A DNA stretch of 64,000 bases from an uncultured bacterium (GTDB taxonomy: Bacteria; Patescibacteriota; Saccharimonadia; Saccharimonadales; Saccharimonadaceae), in the NCBI GenBank assembly GCA_902761145.1, contig CACWJA010000002.1:62001-126000 (forward strand). Reading direction: 5' to 3'. The notes beneath the pieces were generated by a model. It was not told the DNA's origin. It was given only the letters and a program-made list of their open reading frames with translations, and made no database searches. The position numbers and the translations under genes are program-made. Position 1 is the first letter of the stretch; each line of letters opens with the position of its first letter. Shown here in pieces: positions 9,638 through 16,785 of the stretch.

Positions 9638-10342
9638 ATGACTAATGTTTTTAAAGATAAAAGACAGAATAACGAGGAGGCAAAAGATATGGCTAGTGTA
9701 AGAAAAGCAAGTGAATTAATATCTTTGGATGAGCTTAATCTCCCCAAGAGAATATACAACTGCGTGAAAGACATCCAGCCGGAAGAGTTAGTTTTCTTAG
9801 TGAGAACCCGTAAAAAGATCGCAGGCATAGGAGAAAAGCTTTCGAGAAAGCTTGAAGCCGCCATGGATCAAGCTGGATTTATCCGGCACGATTTCGACGA
9901 CAGGAGCTTTGGTGTTGCCGTTCTTTACAGATCAGTAAACTGGCGCTTTGCCGGCAAGAACGGTTGGCCATATGCTTACTATTTGAGCTTTGACTCCAAT
10001 GAAGCCTATGAGTGTTATGAGAACTTCTCTGAGACACAGATTACCGCCGTAAATGACCTCCTGAACGAGCTCTTCGGTAAGGAAAAAAGCCTTGTTCTTC
10101 AGCTTCGTTATGGCCTTAAGGATGGCAGAATGAGAACCCTGGAAGAGACGGCTGTAGAGTTATATGGCGCAGAACACGAAGAGTGCATGCTCGACTTCGA
10201 CGACTTCGAATATGGAGAGGAAGAAGACAAAAACTTCGGAATGAGCATTCACCGGATCGAATGTGAGAGCTTGCGTATGCTTAGAGGGTGTATATCCGCT
10301 CGGATTGAGCTTGATACTATTTTGGCACCTCCCGCTAAGTAG
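9638..10342 (+). CDS. Protein with RNA polymerase alpha-CTD-like and sigma-70 region-4-like domains
   Basis: 234 residues from ATG 9638 (GGAGG upstream); ATG 9689, behind GAGGAGG, is a serious alternative. Residues about 25-85 match the RNA polymerase alpha C-terminal domain: ISLDELNLPKRIYNCVK, then GIGEKLSRKLEAAMDQAGF. Residues about 142-220 match sigma-70 region 4: SLVLQLRYGLKDGRMRTLEE, then an insert of about 25 acidic residues (179-200), then SIHRIECESLRMLRG in the recognition-helix position. A DNA-binding role at promoters is inferred. Regions 1-3 of a sigma factor and the alpha N-terminal domain are absent, so it is neither a full sigma nor an alpha subunit. It stands alone, promoter to terminator, just before secE. 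Codon use differs from the core genes, suggesting transfer. Confidence 0.75.
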   Translation: MTNVFKDKRQNNEEAKDMASVRKASELISLDELNLPKRIYNCVKDIQPEELVFLVRTRKKIAGIGEKLSRKLEAAMDQAGFIRHDFDDRSFGVAVLYRSVNWRFAGKNGWPYAYYLSFDSNEAYECYENFSETQITAVNDLLNELFGKEKSLVLQLRYGLKDGRMRTLEETAVELYGAEHEECMLDFDDFEYGEEEDKNFGMSIHRIECESLRMLRGCISARIELDTILAPPAK

Positions 10343-10363
10343 ACAACCTTTCTTTAAACCAAA

Positions 10364-10392
10364 TTGCCCCGGCAGCCTGTCGGGGCTTTTTG
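10364..10392 (+). terminator. Intrinsic terminator, exact repeat of the one at 9.4 kb
   Basis: GCCCCG-GCAGCCTGT-CGGGGC followed by T5. The 29 nt are identical to 9399-9427. Confidence 0.85.
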
Positions 10393-10413
10393 CTGTAAAA
10401 TCACAAAAATCCA

Positions 10414-10442
10414 TTGACTTCTCAGCAAAAATAGAGTAAAAT
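10414..10442 (+). promoter_or_regulatory. secE-nusG promoter
   Basis: TTGACT (10414-10419), 17-nt spacer, TAAAAT (10437-10442). Confidence 0.75.
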
Positions 10443-10449
10443 GTTGACA

Positions 10450-10470
10450 AGTCTGGTATCAGACTTTTTT
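10450..10470 (+). promoter_or_regulatory. Terminator-like hairpin at the 5' end of the secE mRNA
   Basis: AGTCTG-GTAT-CAGACT followed by T6 begins about 8 nt after the -10 box, so it would form the first bases of the transcript. It could be an attenuator or a 5' stabilising hairpin. Its position so close to the start site is unusual for a terminator. Confidence 0.5.
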
Positions 10471-10496
10471 GATATCATATAACTAAAAGGAGTAGA

Positions 10497-10877
10497 ATGG
10501 CCAAAGTTACAAAAATCAAAGCGAAGGAATCTCCATCTAAGAAGGAAACCGACGAGCCAACGATTACTCGCAAAAAGGTAGTCATCAAAGACAAAAAAAC
10601 CAGCAAAGCGAAGCGAAAAGACAGAGAACTTGCAGAAAAGAAAGTTACGGCAGAAAAGTCAGGGAAGAAGCCATTTATTTTGATTCGTCCTTTTGTGTAT
10701 TTGGGGCGCTATATTCGTGATTCATGGCGAGAACTCCGTCAAGTAAGATGGCCTAACCGTAAGGCTACCTGGAAGATGGTAATCGCAGTACTAGTATACA
10801 CGGCAATCTTTGTGGTCTTTATATCTCTACTCGATATATTCTTTACTTGGTTATCGAACTTAATATTAAATAAATAG
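10497..10877 (+). CDS. secE: Preprotein translocase subunit SecE
   Basis: 126 residues. A Lys-rich extension (about 1-60) precedes the conserved SecE core: RDSWRELRQVRWPNRKATWK (about 77-96) and one transmembrane helix (about 98-120). The core binds SecY in the inner membrane. Start ATG 10497 follows AAAAGGAG. nusG follows after 20 nt, the usual bacterial arrangement. Confidence 0.95.
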   Translation: MAKVTKIKAKESPSKKETDEPTITRKKVVIKDKKTSKAKRKDRELAEKKVTAEKSGKKPFILIRPFVYLGRYIRDSWRELRQVRWPNRKATWKMVIAVLVYTAIFVVFISLLDIFFTWLSNLILNK

Positions 10878-10897
10878 AAAGGAAGGGTTATAATAAA

Positions 10898-11446
10898 ATG
10901 GCAGTTAACAGATATGATAGCACTAGGGCATGGTACGCCATATCTACCTATAATGGTTACGAGGACAAGGTAGCGGATAGTATAAATCAGCGTACTAATA
11001 CAGTAGAAATGGCTAACAAGATTTTTGAGGCTATAGTGCCAAAAGAAAAGCAAATTGAGATCAAGAACGGCAAACGCAAGATAGTCGATCGTAAGATTTT
11101 GCAGGGTTATGTGCTAGTAGATATGAAGCTTTCTGACGAAACATGGTACATCATACGCAACACTCCAGGCGTGACCGGCTTTATAGGTACAGGTACACAG
11201 CCAACTCCAGTATCCGAGAAGGAAATTGCAAAGATAAAGAAGCGAATGGGCGTAGAAGATCCTAAGTTCTCTGTGAAATATGAGGTAGGCGAAGTAGTAT
11301 CTATCACTGACGGGCCATTCAAAGGTTTTGATGGTGCTATCTCTGAAATAGACGCGGCTAAGGGGAAGCTCAAGGTAATGGTAAGTATGTTTGGACGTGA
11401 AACACCGGTTGAACTAGACGCATTACAGGTGAAGCAGCTAAATTAG
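10898..11446 (+). CDS. nusG: Transcription termination/antitermination protein NusG
   Basis: 182 residues with the NGN domain (RAWYAISTYNGYEDKVADSI, then GYVLVDMKLSDETWYIIRNTPGV) and a C-terminal KOW domain (GEVVSITDGPFKGFDGAISE). Binds RNA polymerase and couples transcription with termination or translation. Start ATG 10898 follows GAAAGGAAGGG. A bidirectional terminator separates it from a convergent membrane-protein gene. Confidence 0.97.
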   Translation: MAVNRYDSTRAWYAISTYNGYEDKVADSINQRTNTVEMANKIFEAIVPKEKQIEIKNGKRKIVDRKILQGYVLVDMKLSDETWYIIRNTPGVTGFIGTGTQPTPVSEKEIAKIKKRMGVEDPKFSVKYEVGEVVSITDGPFKGFDGAISEIDAAKGKLKVMVSMFGRETPVELDALQVKQLN

Positions 11447-11466
11447 GTTCATTGCATTAAAAAAAT

Positions 11467-11493
11467 AAGACCGCCTCAGCGGTCTTTATTTTT
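11467..11493. terminator. Bidirectional terminator between nusG and membrane protein
   Basis: AAGACCGC / GCGGTCTT stem with T-rich flanks on both strands, placed between convergent genes. Confidence 0.85.
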
Positions 11494-11988
11494 GATATTG
11501 CTTTCGTTTGATAATTGGATTTGCTTTTGTGCAATCCCTATATTGATGTCGTTCATACTTCTGCTGATTGGAATACCGAGCCCATTATCAATGGTAACAA
11601 GAATCATCTTGAGTTTGTGAATCTCAGCGTTCATCAATGTGCGTCTTATGGTTTCTGCTTTTTTTAGTCCATCAGCACGTATGATGGTCCAAATGATACC
11701 GACTGCTATCAGGCATAAAGCCATTATGCATAGAGCGTTCTCCGTGGTATTTTGGCTCAAGCTTGAGTCTCCCATAAAGTGGACAATGATGGCTCCAATA
11801 AGAAGCCCTATACCACACCAGAATGTTGTGGTTGCAGACGCAGCCAGTAGCCTGACTACTCTACTCGTATTTCTCCCGTCATTGTCGCGTTGCAATGATT
11901 TAATTGCTATTTCTTCGATAACCTGCCCCCGTACTTTCATCAGATTTTCTTCTGCCGAAATGTTCCTATCCGCTATATCATTTTTCAT
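11476..11988 (-). CDS. Two-helix membrane protein, about 170 aa
   Basis: ATG 11988 is favoured over ATG 11994 because it sits 9 nt from the GGAG. The N-terminal 45 residues are charged (coiled-coil-like), then come two transmembrane helices (about 53-72 and 84-103) and a C-terminal amphipathic part. No family recognised. Its promoter carries a perfect 16-bp palindrome, so it is probably repressed by a dimeric regulator. It sits between nusG and rplK. Confidence 0.65.
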   Translation of the reverse strand: MKNDIADRNISAEENLMKVRGQVIEEIAIKSLQRDNDGRNTSRVVRLLAASATTTFWCGIGLLIGAIIVHFMGDSSLSQNTTENALCIMALCLIAVGIIWTIIRADGLKKAETIRRTLMNAEIHKLKMILVTIDNGLGIPISRSMNDINIGIAQKQIQLSNESNIKNKDR

Positions 11989-12009
11989 GACCATCAGCTC
12001 CTTTCGCGG

Positions 12010-12025
12010 ACACTATGCATAGTGT
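12010..12025 (-). promoter_or_regulatory. Perfect 16-bp palindrome overlapping a -10 box: candidate operator
   Basis: ACACTATGCATAGTGT. On the minus strand TTGACA (near 12047) is followed after 17 nt by TACACT, whose end lies in the palindrome. A bound dimer would block the promoter of the 170-aa membrane protein. Confidence 0.55.
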
Positions 12026-12067
12026 ATCATATTTTGCCGTATTTGTCAAAGAGAAACGACAGGCCTA

Positions 12068-12096
12068 TTGACTTTTTTGCAATAGTATGTTATTAT
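12068..12096 (+). promoter_or_regulatory. Promoter of 225-aa gene
   Basis: TTGACT (12068-12073), 17-nt spacer, TATTAT (12091-12096). Confidence 0.7.
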
Positions 12097-12146
12097 GTAT
12101 AAGCAGGTCTATTTCGGCCTAGATTTTTAAAAATGGAGGTGGTTCC

Positions 12147-12824
12147 ATGGATATGGAACTCAGTAAGTACGAAGTAAAAGACGTAGTCTTAAACAACGAT
12201 ATCGCTACGGCGGTTGAAATGCTGGAAGGGTTTGGTTTCAACGTGGCCGGACTCACCGACAAGTACTCTTCGGCAAGCAAAGAACTCGCGGCATGCATGC
12301 TATGCACCATGTCGGTTGCAGCTATGCACGACAAACTTACGGATGAGTTCGCACAAGAAATCATCAACCGTGTAGGGTCATTTGTATCAGTGTTTGATCT
12401 GATCCGAATGGTAATTATCGGCGCCAATATTCGCGTTAATGATCTTGGCTGCTTGCCCTCGGATGTACTATGGGCTGTTTTTTACAGCGATTTTTCAGAT
12501 GATACTGTTGAAAAAATTGGTACACTGGGCGTAGCGGAGTTTGAATCTCTGCTGGTGCTTTTCACCGGAAAAATCAGAATGCCGAAAACCGTCGGCGTTG
12601 CAGTTCTTAAGAAAATTCATGAATGCAACCTGATACCCAGCTACCAGTTATACAGCTTAATGGCTGCTTATCTTCTCGCGCCTTCAAACGATTCATCCGC
12701 TTTTCTCCCAGGTTTATTTGGCGCCATGGATCTCTTAGGCTTTTTCGGTTCGCCTCTTTCCTCAGACGATGAGGAAGAGCAGGAATACGATGATGACGAG
12801 GAAACCGACATGGACGCCTTTTGA
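12147..12824 (+). CDS. Hypothetical protein with acidic tail, 225 aa
   Basis: ATG 12147 follows GGAGGTGG. The protein is mostly helical, with a hydrophobic central region (VSVFDLIRMVIIGANI) but no clear membrane helix. It ends in a strongly acidic tail (SSDDEEEQEYDDDEETD, about 204-221). No family recognised. It has its own promoter and terminator between nusG and rplK, and its codon use resembles the other accessory units, with more gcc, ctg and aac than the ribosomal genes. Confidence 0.65.
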   Translation: MDMELSKYEVKDVVLNNDIATAVEMLEGFGFNVAGLTDKYSSASKELAACMLCTMSVAAMHDKLTDEFAQEIINRVGSFVSVFDLIRMVIIGANIRVNDLGCLPSDVLWAVFYSDFSDDTVEKIGTLGVAEFESLLVLFTGKIRMPKTVGVAVLKKIHECNLIPSYQLYSLMAAYLLAPSNDSSAFLPGLFGAMDLLGFFGSPLSSDDEEEQEYDDDEETDMDAF

Positions 12825-12884
12825 TCTCGATGAGGACCGAACATAACCATCAGATTCCATCAACATACACCTCCCCTATTTTTT

Positions 12885-12909
12885 GTCCCCTCTACGGAGG
12901 GGGCATTTG
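12885..12909 (+). terminator. Terminator of 225-aa gene
   Basis: CCCCTC-TACG-GAGGGG stem followed by a CATTTGTT tract. Confidence 0.6.
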
Positions 12910-12924
12910 TTATCTGATTTTTCC

Positions 12925-12953
12925 TTGACAAAAGTACAAAATAGAGGTAAAAT
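12925..12953 (+). promoter_or_regulatory. rplK promoter
   Basis: TTGACA (12925-12930), 17-nt spacer, TAAAAT (12948-12953). Confidence 0.8.
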
Positions 12954-12998
12954 TAGATGGTTACGCAAATGCTTCTAAATATTTAACTAAGGAAAAAT

Positions 12999-13427
12999 AT
13001 GGCAGAAAAAAAAGTTATAGGTAATTTGAAATTACGTATTCCAGCAGGTCGTGCAACCGCTGGACCTCCTGTTGGTTCCACACTGGGTCAGTGGGGACTT
13101 AATATGATGGATTTTATTAATCCATTTAACGAAAAGACTAAAGATCTAATGGGAAAGAACGTTATAGTGCATATCCGTGTTTTCGAAGATCGCACTTTTG
13201 ATTGGAAATCTCTTGGTCAACCTGTAGATGATCTGATTCGTGAGACGATCAAGATCGAGAAGGGTAGCGGCAAGCCAAATACCAATAAGGTTGGTAAAAT
13301 AACTAAGGCACAGCTACAAGAGATCGCAGAGAAGAAAATGGATCAACTCAACGCGATAGATATAGAAGGCGCCATTAAGATTGTAGCTGGTACTGCTCGC
13401 TCGATGGGCGTAGAAGTAGTAGATTAA
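12999..13427 (+). CDS. rplK: 50S ribosomal protein L11
   Basis: 142 residues, the usual length. The N-terminal domain has the conserved KLRIPAGRATAGPPVGSTLG (thiostrepton-site region), and the C-terminal RNA-binding domain ends with GTARSMGVEV. It binds the GTPase-associated region of 23S rRNA. Start ATG 12999 follows AAGGAAAAAT. It is monocistronic here, with its own promoter and terminator, whereas rplA normally follows directly. Confidence 0.97.
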   Translation: MAEKKVIGNLKLRIPAGRATAGPPVGSTLGQWGLNMMDFINPFNEKTKDLMGKNVIVHIRVFEDRTFDWKSLGQPVDDLIRETIKIEKGSGKPNTNKVGKITKAQLQEIAEKKMDQLNAIDIEGAIKIVAGTARSMGVEVVD

Positions 13428-13436
13428 TTTACCTGC

Positions 13437-13469
13437 AAAAAACTACCCGGTATTTAGGGTAGTTTTTTG
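13437..13469 (+). terminator. rplK terminator
   Basis: AAAAAACTACCC / GGGTAGTTTTTT inverted repeat with a short loop. Confidence 0.9.
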
Positions 13470-13512
13470 TGTAATACTGGTAGATTTTTTATGCGCTTTA
13501 AAATGCTTCTTC

Positions 13513-13541
13513 TTGACTTATATTGGAAAATATACTATAAT
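13513..13541 (+). promoter_or_regulatory. Promoter of decayed accessory gene
   Basis: TTGACT (13513-13518), 17-nt spacer, TATAAT (13536-13541). The leader to 13688 contains a TCGCC/GGGCGA hairpin near 13647-13662. Confidence 0.75.
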
Positions 13542-13688
13542 AGAATAGTATTCCGTGGACGAATAATACATTTATTTAGCCAAAATTTCATATAGGGGGG
13601 TGGTAAGATACGTAAATCGATTTTATTGACAGTTAAATCACATTTCGCCTCGTGAGGGGCGATCTCTGAAAGGAGGCTAAGTTCGCCA

Positions 13689-13751
13689 ATGAATCTTGCG
13701 TTTTCAGAAATCACTTACAACGCCGAAATTACTATTAATATCTTTATATGA
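13689..13751 (+). CDS. Possible 20-aa leader peptide
   Basis: ATG 13689 lies after AAAGGAGG, a near-perfect Shine-Dalgarno sequence although 9-10 nt away. The peptide begins MNLAFSEITY and stops at TGA 13749-13751, 14 nt before the next ATG. It may be a leader peptide or part of the degraded unit. Confidence 0.35.
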   Translation: MNLAFSEITYNAEITINIFI

Positions 13752-13765
13752 AGTAGGTGACAAAC

Positions 13766-14168
13766 ATGAACCAAAACATCATACTTCCAACCACGACTGA
13801 GAAAACTGTCGTCGCAAGACGACGACGTGAGCTCATTGCAAAATTGGAAAGCTTGATCTGGCAAGATGTCGATGCAATATATTAGCTAGACAATTATTGC
13901 CTTAATCGATGGAATACCGTTGATAACCCAACTGGCTTATTTGCGGATTATTTGGTCAACATAACGAGAACTGTTAGATAGATGGAAGCCGCTCTTAATT
14001 CTTGGAGAAAGAACGACGATTCAGTGCCGATAGAGGATATACTAAAGAACGTTCGTCATGCTGTTGGTTTTTGTTGTACGTGAATCAGAAGACGAGAGAG
14101 GAGGCCTTGATGATTATGACAAAGATTATATTCATGATTATCTAGAAACATACTTGACCGAAGAATAG
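13766..14168 (+). pseudogene. Decayed accessory gene with two in-frame TAGs and a frameshift
   Basis: From ATG 13766 (AGGTG upstream) the frame runs 39 codons to TAG 13883, continues with good coding character to TAG 13979, and goes on to about 14060. There the plus-one frame takes over and runs (ESEDERGGLDDYDKDY) to TAG 14168. The rejoined protein would be about 133 residues, basic at the start and acidic at the end. No family recognised. The surrounding promoter and Shine-Dalgarno sequence resemble those of the neighbouring intact units, so this is probably a dead member of the set. Confidence 0.55.
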
Positions 14169-14226
14169 TCTTCCTCAAAAGTTCATGGCGGGGAGGATGT
14201 GATATTCTATTGGTCTGCGTAGCCTG

Positions 14227-14255
14227 TTGACACTTTATTATTTTGATGCTATAAT
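14227..14255 (+). promoter_or_regulatory. Promoter of 145-aa gene
   Basis: TTGACA (14227-14232), 17-nt spacer, TATAAT (14250-14255). The spacer is similar to that at 9454-9470. Confidence 0.85.
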
Positions 14256-14306
14256 ATAAAGTGTGGGGATTATTAGCCCCAAGAATCTTAGAAAGAAGGG
14301 TTGATT

Positions 14307-14744
14307 GTGAGCATTTCGAAACGAGCAGCTTGCACAAGAAGAGCAATGGAGCTTTGGCAAATCCACGGAGAGAAGTATTCTACAAATATCTCTCGATACC
14401 AAGATTTACTTCAAAAGAAGCAAACAATGGGTATCGAGCCACTTCGCAAAATTCAAAAATCAATACTCCAGGAATATCCTAAAGTTCCTTTTCTTATGCT
14501 TACTAGCAAAATCGAAGCAGAAGCATATCTTAAGCAGCTCAGCATAGTGGATATAGAAAATTTGATACACCGTATCGAATATGTTACAGGATACGATCAC
14601 GCATATCGTACCGTATCGGAACGTGTAGTCGAATTCCAGTACCAAGTCGACCACTATGGTCAAAAAAGTGCATACGGCATAGATCCAGACTCGATAAGCG
14701 GCAGAAAAAGAGGCCGTAATCATAAAATGGATGATAAAAAATAA
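14307..14744 (+). CDS. Hypothetical protein, 145 aa
   Basis: GTG 14307 is chosen because AGAAGGG ends 6 nt upstream; TTG 14301 would abut it. Soluble, helical and basic, ending in a Lys/Arg-rich tail (SGRKRGRNHKMDDKK). The middle (AYLKQLSIVDIENLIHRIEY) reads like paired amphipathic helices. No family recognised; a nucleic-acid-binding role is only suggested by the basic tail. A stand-alone unit between rplK and rplA. Confidence 0.6.
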   Translation: MSISKRAACTRRAMELWQIHGEKYSTNISRYQDLLQKKQTMGIEPLRKIQKSILQEYPKVPFLMLTSKIEAEAYLKQLSIVDIENLIHRIEYVTGYDHAYRTVSERVVEFQYQVDHYGQKSAYGIDPDSISGRKRGRNHKMDDKK

Positions 14745-14748
14745 CCCT

Positions 14749-14769
14749 GAGGGCTTAGGCCCTCTTTTT
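14749..14769 (+). terminator. Terminator of 145-aa gene
   Basis: GAGGGC / GCCCTC stem followed by T5. Confidence 0.85.
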
Positions 14770-14858
14770 CTTGCTAAAATGACTATTTTGGGGTATAATA
14801 TATATGAAATAATTAATCGTGGGAGGAGAGGATCCGCTAGCACCACAGAAAGGGAATT

Positions 14859-15770
14859 ATGGCCGAAGAAGAGGTCAAGAATACTGAAACCACAGAAGAA
14901 ATCATGGAAGAAGTGGTAGAAACAACTGAGCCGGAGAAATTCGCAAAATCTGGCAAAAAATCAAAAAAACATATCGAGGAAGTAAAGGCTGAAGAAGAGC
15001 GTCAAGCTCGCAAGGTTGAACGTGCCGCCGTTGAAGCAGCAGAAAAGCCAAAAGGTGCTACACCAGTCACTCGCCCAAAAATCGAGCGCCGTGGCAAAAA
15101 GTATCAAGAGGCTGCTAAAATGATCGAGAAAGATAAAAGTTACGCACTGAAAGATGCGATTGAGCTAGCAATTAAGTCTAACCCTGTAAAGTTTGATGCA
15201 AGCGTAGAAATACACGCAAGGCTAGGCGTAGATCCTAGGCAGGCAGATCAGAATATTCGCACTACCTTGGTGCTGCCAAATGGCAACGGTAAGACCGTGC
15301 GTGTAGCTGTGTTTGCTCCAGCTGACGTTTGCAAAACGGCAAAGGCTGCCGGCGCTGACATCGCCGAGGATGAAGAATTCTTGAAGAAATTAGAGAAAGG
15401 AACTATTGATTTTGATATCTTGATATCTACTCCGCAGTACATGCCAAAACTTGGTAAGTTTGCTAGGCTGCTTGGGCCGAAGGGGCTAATGCCTAATCCA
15501 AAGGCTGGGACTGTAACTATGGACGTAGAGAAAGCCGTCAAGGAAGCTAAGGCCGGCAAGGTAGAATACCGCGTTGATAAGCAAGCTATTGTGCATATTG
15601 GTATAGGCAAGGTTTCCTTTGGCACTGATAAGCTGATGGAAAATGCCAGTGCATTCTTTGACAGTTTGAGATCTCAGAAACCTGCTTCACTCAAGGGCAG
15701 TTATGTGAAGTCAGTATTCATTACCACCACAATGGGTCCATCAATACAAGTAGAGAATTCATACAATTAA
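14859..15770 (+). CDS. rplA: 50S ribosomal protein L1
   Basis: 303 residues, longer than the usual 230 or so because of an acidic/Lys-rich N-terminal extension (about 1-80). The L1 core follows: KYQEAAKMIEKDKSYALKDA, the LGVDPRQADQNIRTTLVLPN block, and the signature LGPKGLMPNPKAGTVT (about 208-223). It binds the L1 stalk of 23S rRNA. Start ATG 14859 follows AAAGGGA. A TATAAT box lies near 14794. The leader contains GGGAGGAGAGGATCC, which could hold an L1 autoregulatory site, but I could not establish the fold. Confidence 0.96.
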   Translation: MAEEEVKNTETTEEIMEEVVETTEPEKFAKSGKKSKKHIEEVKAEEERQARKVERAAVEAAEKPKGATPVTRPKIERRGKKYQEAAKMIEKDKSYALKDAIELAIKSNPVKFDASVEIHARLGVDPRQADQNIRTTLVLPNGNGKTVRVAVFAPADVCKTAKAAGADIAEDEEFLKKLEKGTIDFDILISTPQYMPKLGKFARLLGPKGLMPNPKAGTVTMDVEKAVKEAKAGKVEYRVDKQAIVHIGIGKVSFGTDKLMENASAFFDSLRSQKPASLKGSYVKSVFITTTMGPSIQVENSYN

Positions 15771-15788
15771 TACTTTGATTGATAAGGA

Positions 15789-15816
15789 AAAATTCGGCCT
15801 TATGGCCGGATTTTTA
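15789..15816 (+). terminator. rplA terminator
   Basis: CGGCC / GGCCG stem with A-rich and T-rich flanks, placed to serve both convergent genes. Confidence 0.7.
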
Positions 15817-15828
15817 TATTTGTTGGCT

Positions 15829-16770
15829 CTAGGAATTATCCGGTATATTATTAAACTGCATAATCTTGATAGACTCTAGGCCTCCATCGTCATTAGTCGA
15901 TCTTACCATATCCTTTTTCTTTTGGGCAGTATTGATGACTTTTGCTATTTTGTCTAGATACTCTGTACCGCTTACTCCGACCCGAGTGCTGACATAGGTT
16001 GTGAAATAGTATAAATCTATCCCAGATAATACTATCATAGCGTTTTGTCCTTGCATTGCCCCAAGGTCGAAATAGTAATATTTTTTGCCGTCTATTATTT
16101 CGGTACCAGTAGTGGCCGATGTGCCGTATTGTGCATTGATGCTTTCGGTAATTAGATCAATGTTGTTTTCTACAGCCGTGAATGTATGATCATTGTAATA
16201 ACAGATGTCTGCGAGATACTCTGTAGGAGAATCTGATACTGATAGACACTCCATGCCGTCTTGTGTGTAAATTTCGTAATTATAGCTAGCTGGGATACTA
16301 AATTCATATCCAGCGTATGATACTTTGGCGCCGGTACTGCCAGTAGCTGGGACTTCGACTTCACCAGATGGATCTGGAGTGTTGCTCCCGGTGGTGGCTA
16401 CGGGTTCGCTATTTTTGTTGCTACTTACGGCCATCACGATGCCAACTATCCCTACGGTGAGGCATATTATACATGCCACTGCCATGGCTATTATTTTGCC
16501 ATCAACTTTTTTCTTTGCGCCATTATCTGGCATTGCCTGCAGTGGTGTTACGGGATTAATGGGCTGGGCGGCAATAGGTGCCGCTGGTGCGACTGGCATA
16601 GCCGATGCATTTTCGGCGTTTATCGCCTGACTACCTTGGAATGTATTTGTAGGCATACTAGCCATAGCTGGGCTAGCTGATGGCTGCTCAGCATTAACAG
16701 CCGCGCCACAATTCGGGCAGAAGGCTACCCCTTCTGGTATTTCCTGTCCACATTTTTCACATTGTTTCAT
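15829..16770 (-). CDS. Zinc-ribbon membrane-anchored protein, 313 aa
   Basis: It starts with a zinc ribbon (CEKCGQEIPEGVAFCPNCG, residues 4-22), then an Ala/Pro/Met-rich linker, one transmembrane helix (about 92-115) and an extracytoplasmic domain of about 180 residues. The outer domain is rich in Tyr and beta-strand patterns and ends in a short charged tail. Function unknown. It follows the clostripain-like gene by 15 nt and shares its N-terminal architecture, so the two are probably one operon and one functional pair. Start ATG 16770 follows GAAAGGAG. Confidence 0.75.
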   Translation of the reverse strand: MKQCEKCGQEIPEGVAFCPNCGAAVNAEQPSASPAMASMPTNTFQGSQAINAENASAMPVAPAAPIAAQPINPVTPLQAMPDNGAKKKVDGKIIAMAVACIICLTVGIVGIVMAVSSNKNSEPVATTGSNTPDPSGEVEVPATGSTGAKVSYAGYEFSIPASYNYEIYTQDGMECLSVSDSPTEYLADICYYNDHTFTAVENNIDLITESINAQYGTSATTGTEIIDGKKYYYFDLGAMQGQNAMIVLSGIDLYYFTTYVSTRVGVSGTEYLDKIAKVINTAQKKKDMVRSTNDDGGLESIKIMQFNNIPDNS

Positions 16771-16785
16771 CTTACTCCTTTCTTA

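Noticed and set aside
14261-14482. Overlapping 73-aa frame at the start of the 145-aa gene
   Set aside because: No ribosome site, starts inside the promoter, and overlaps the better-supported frame.
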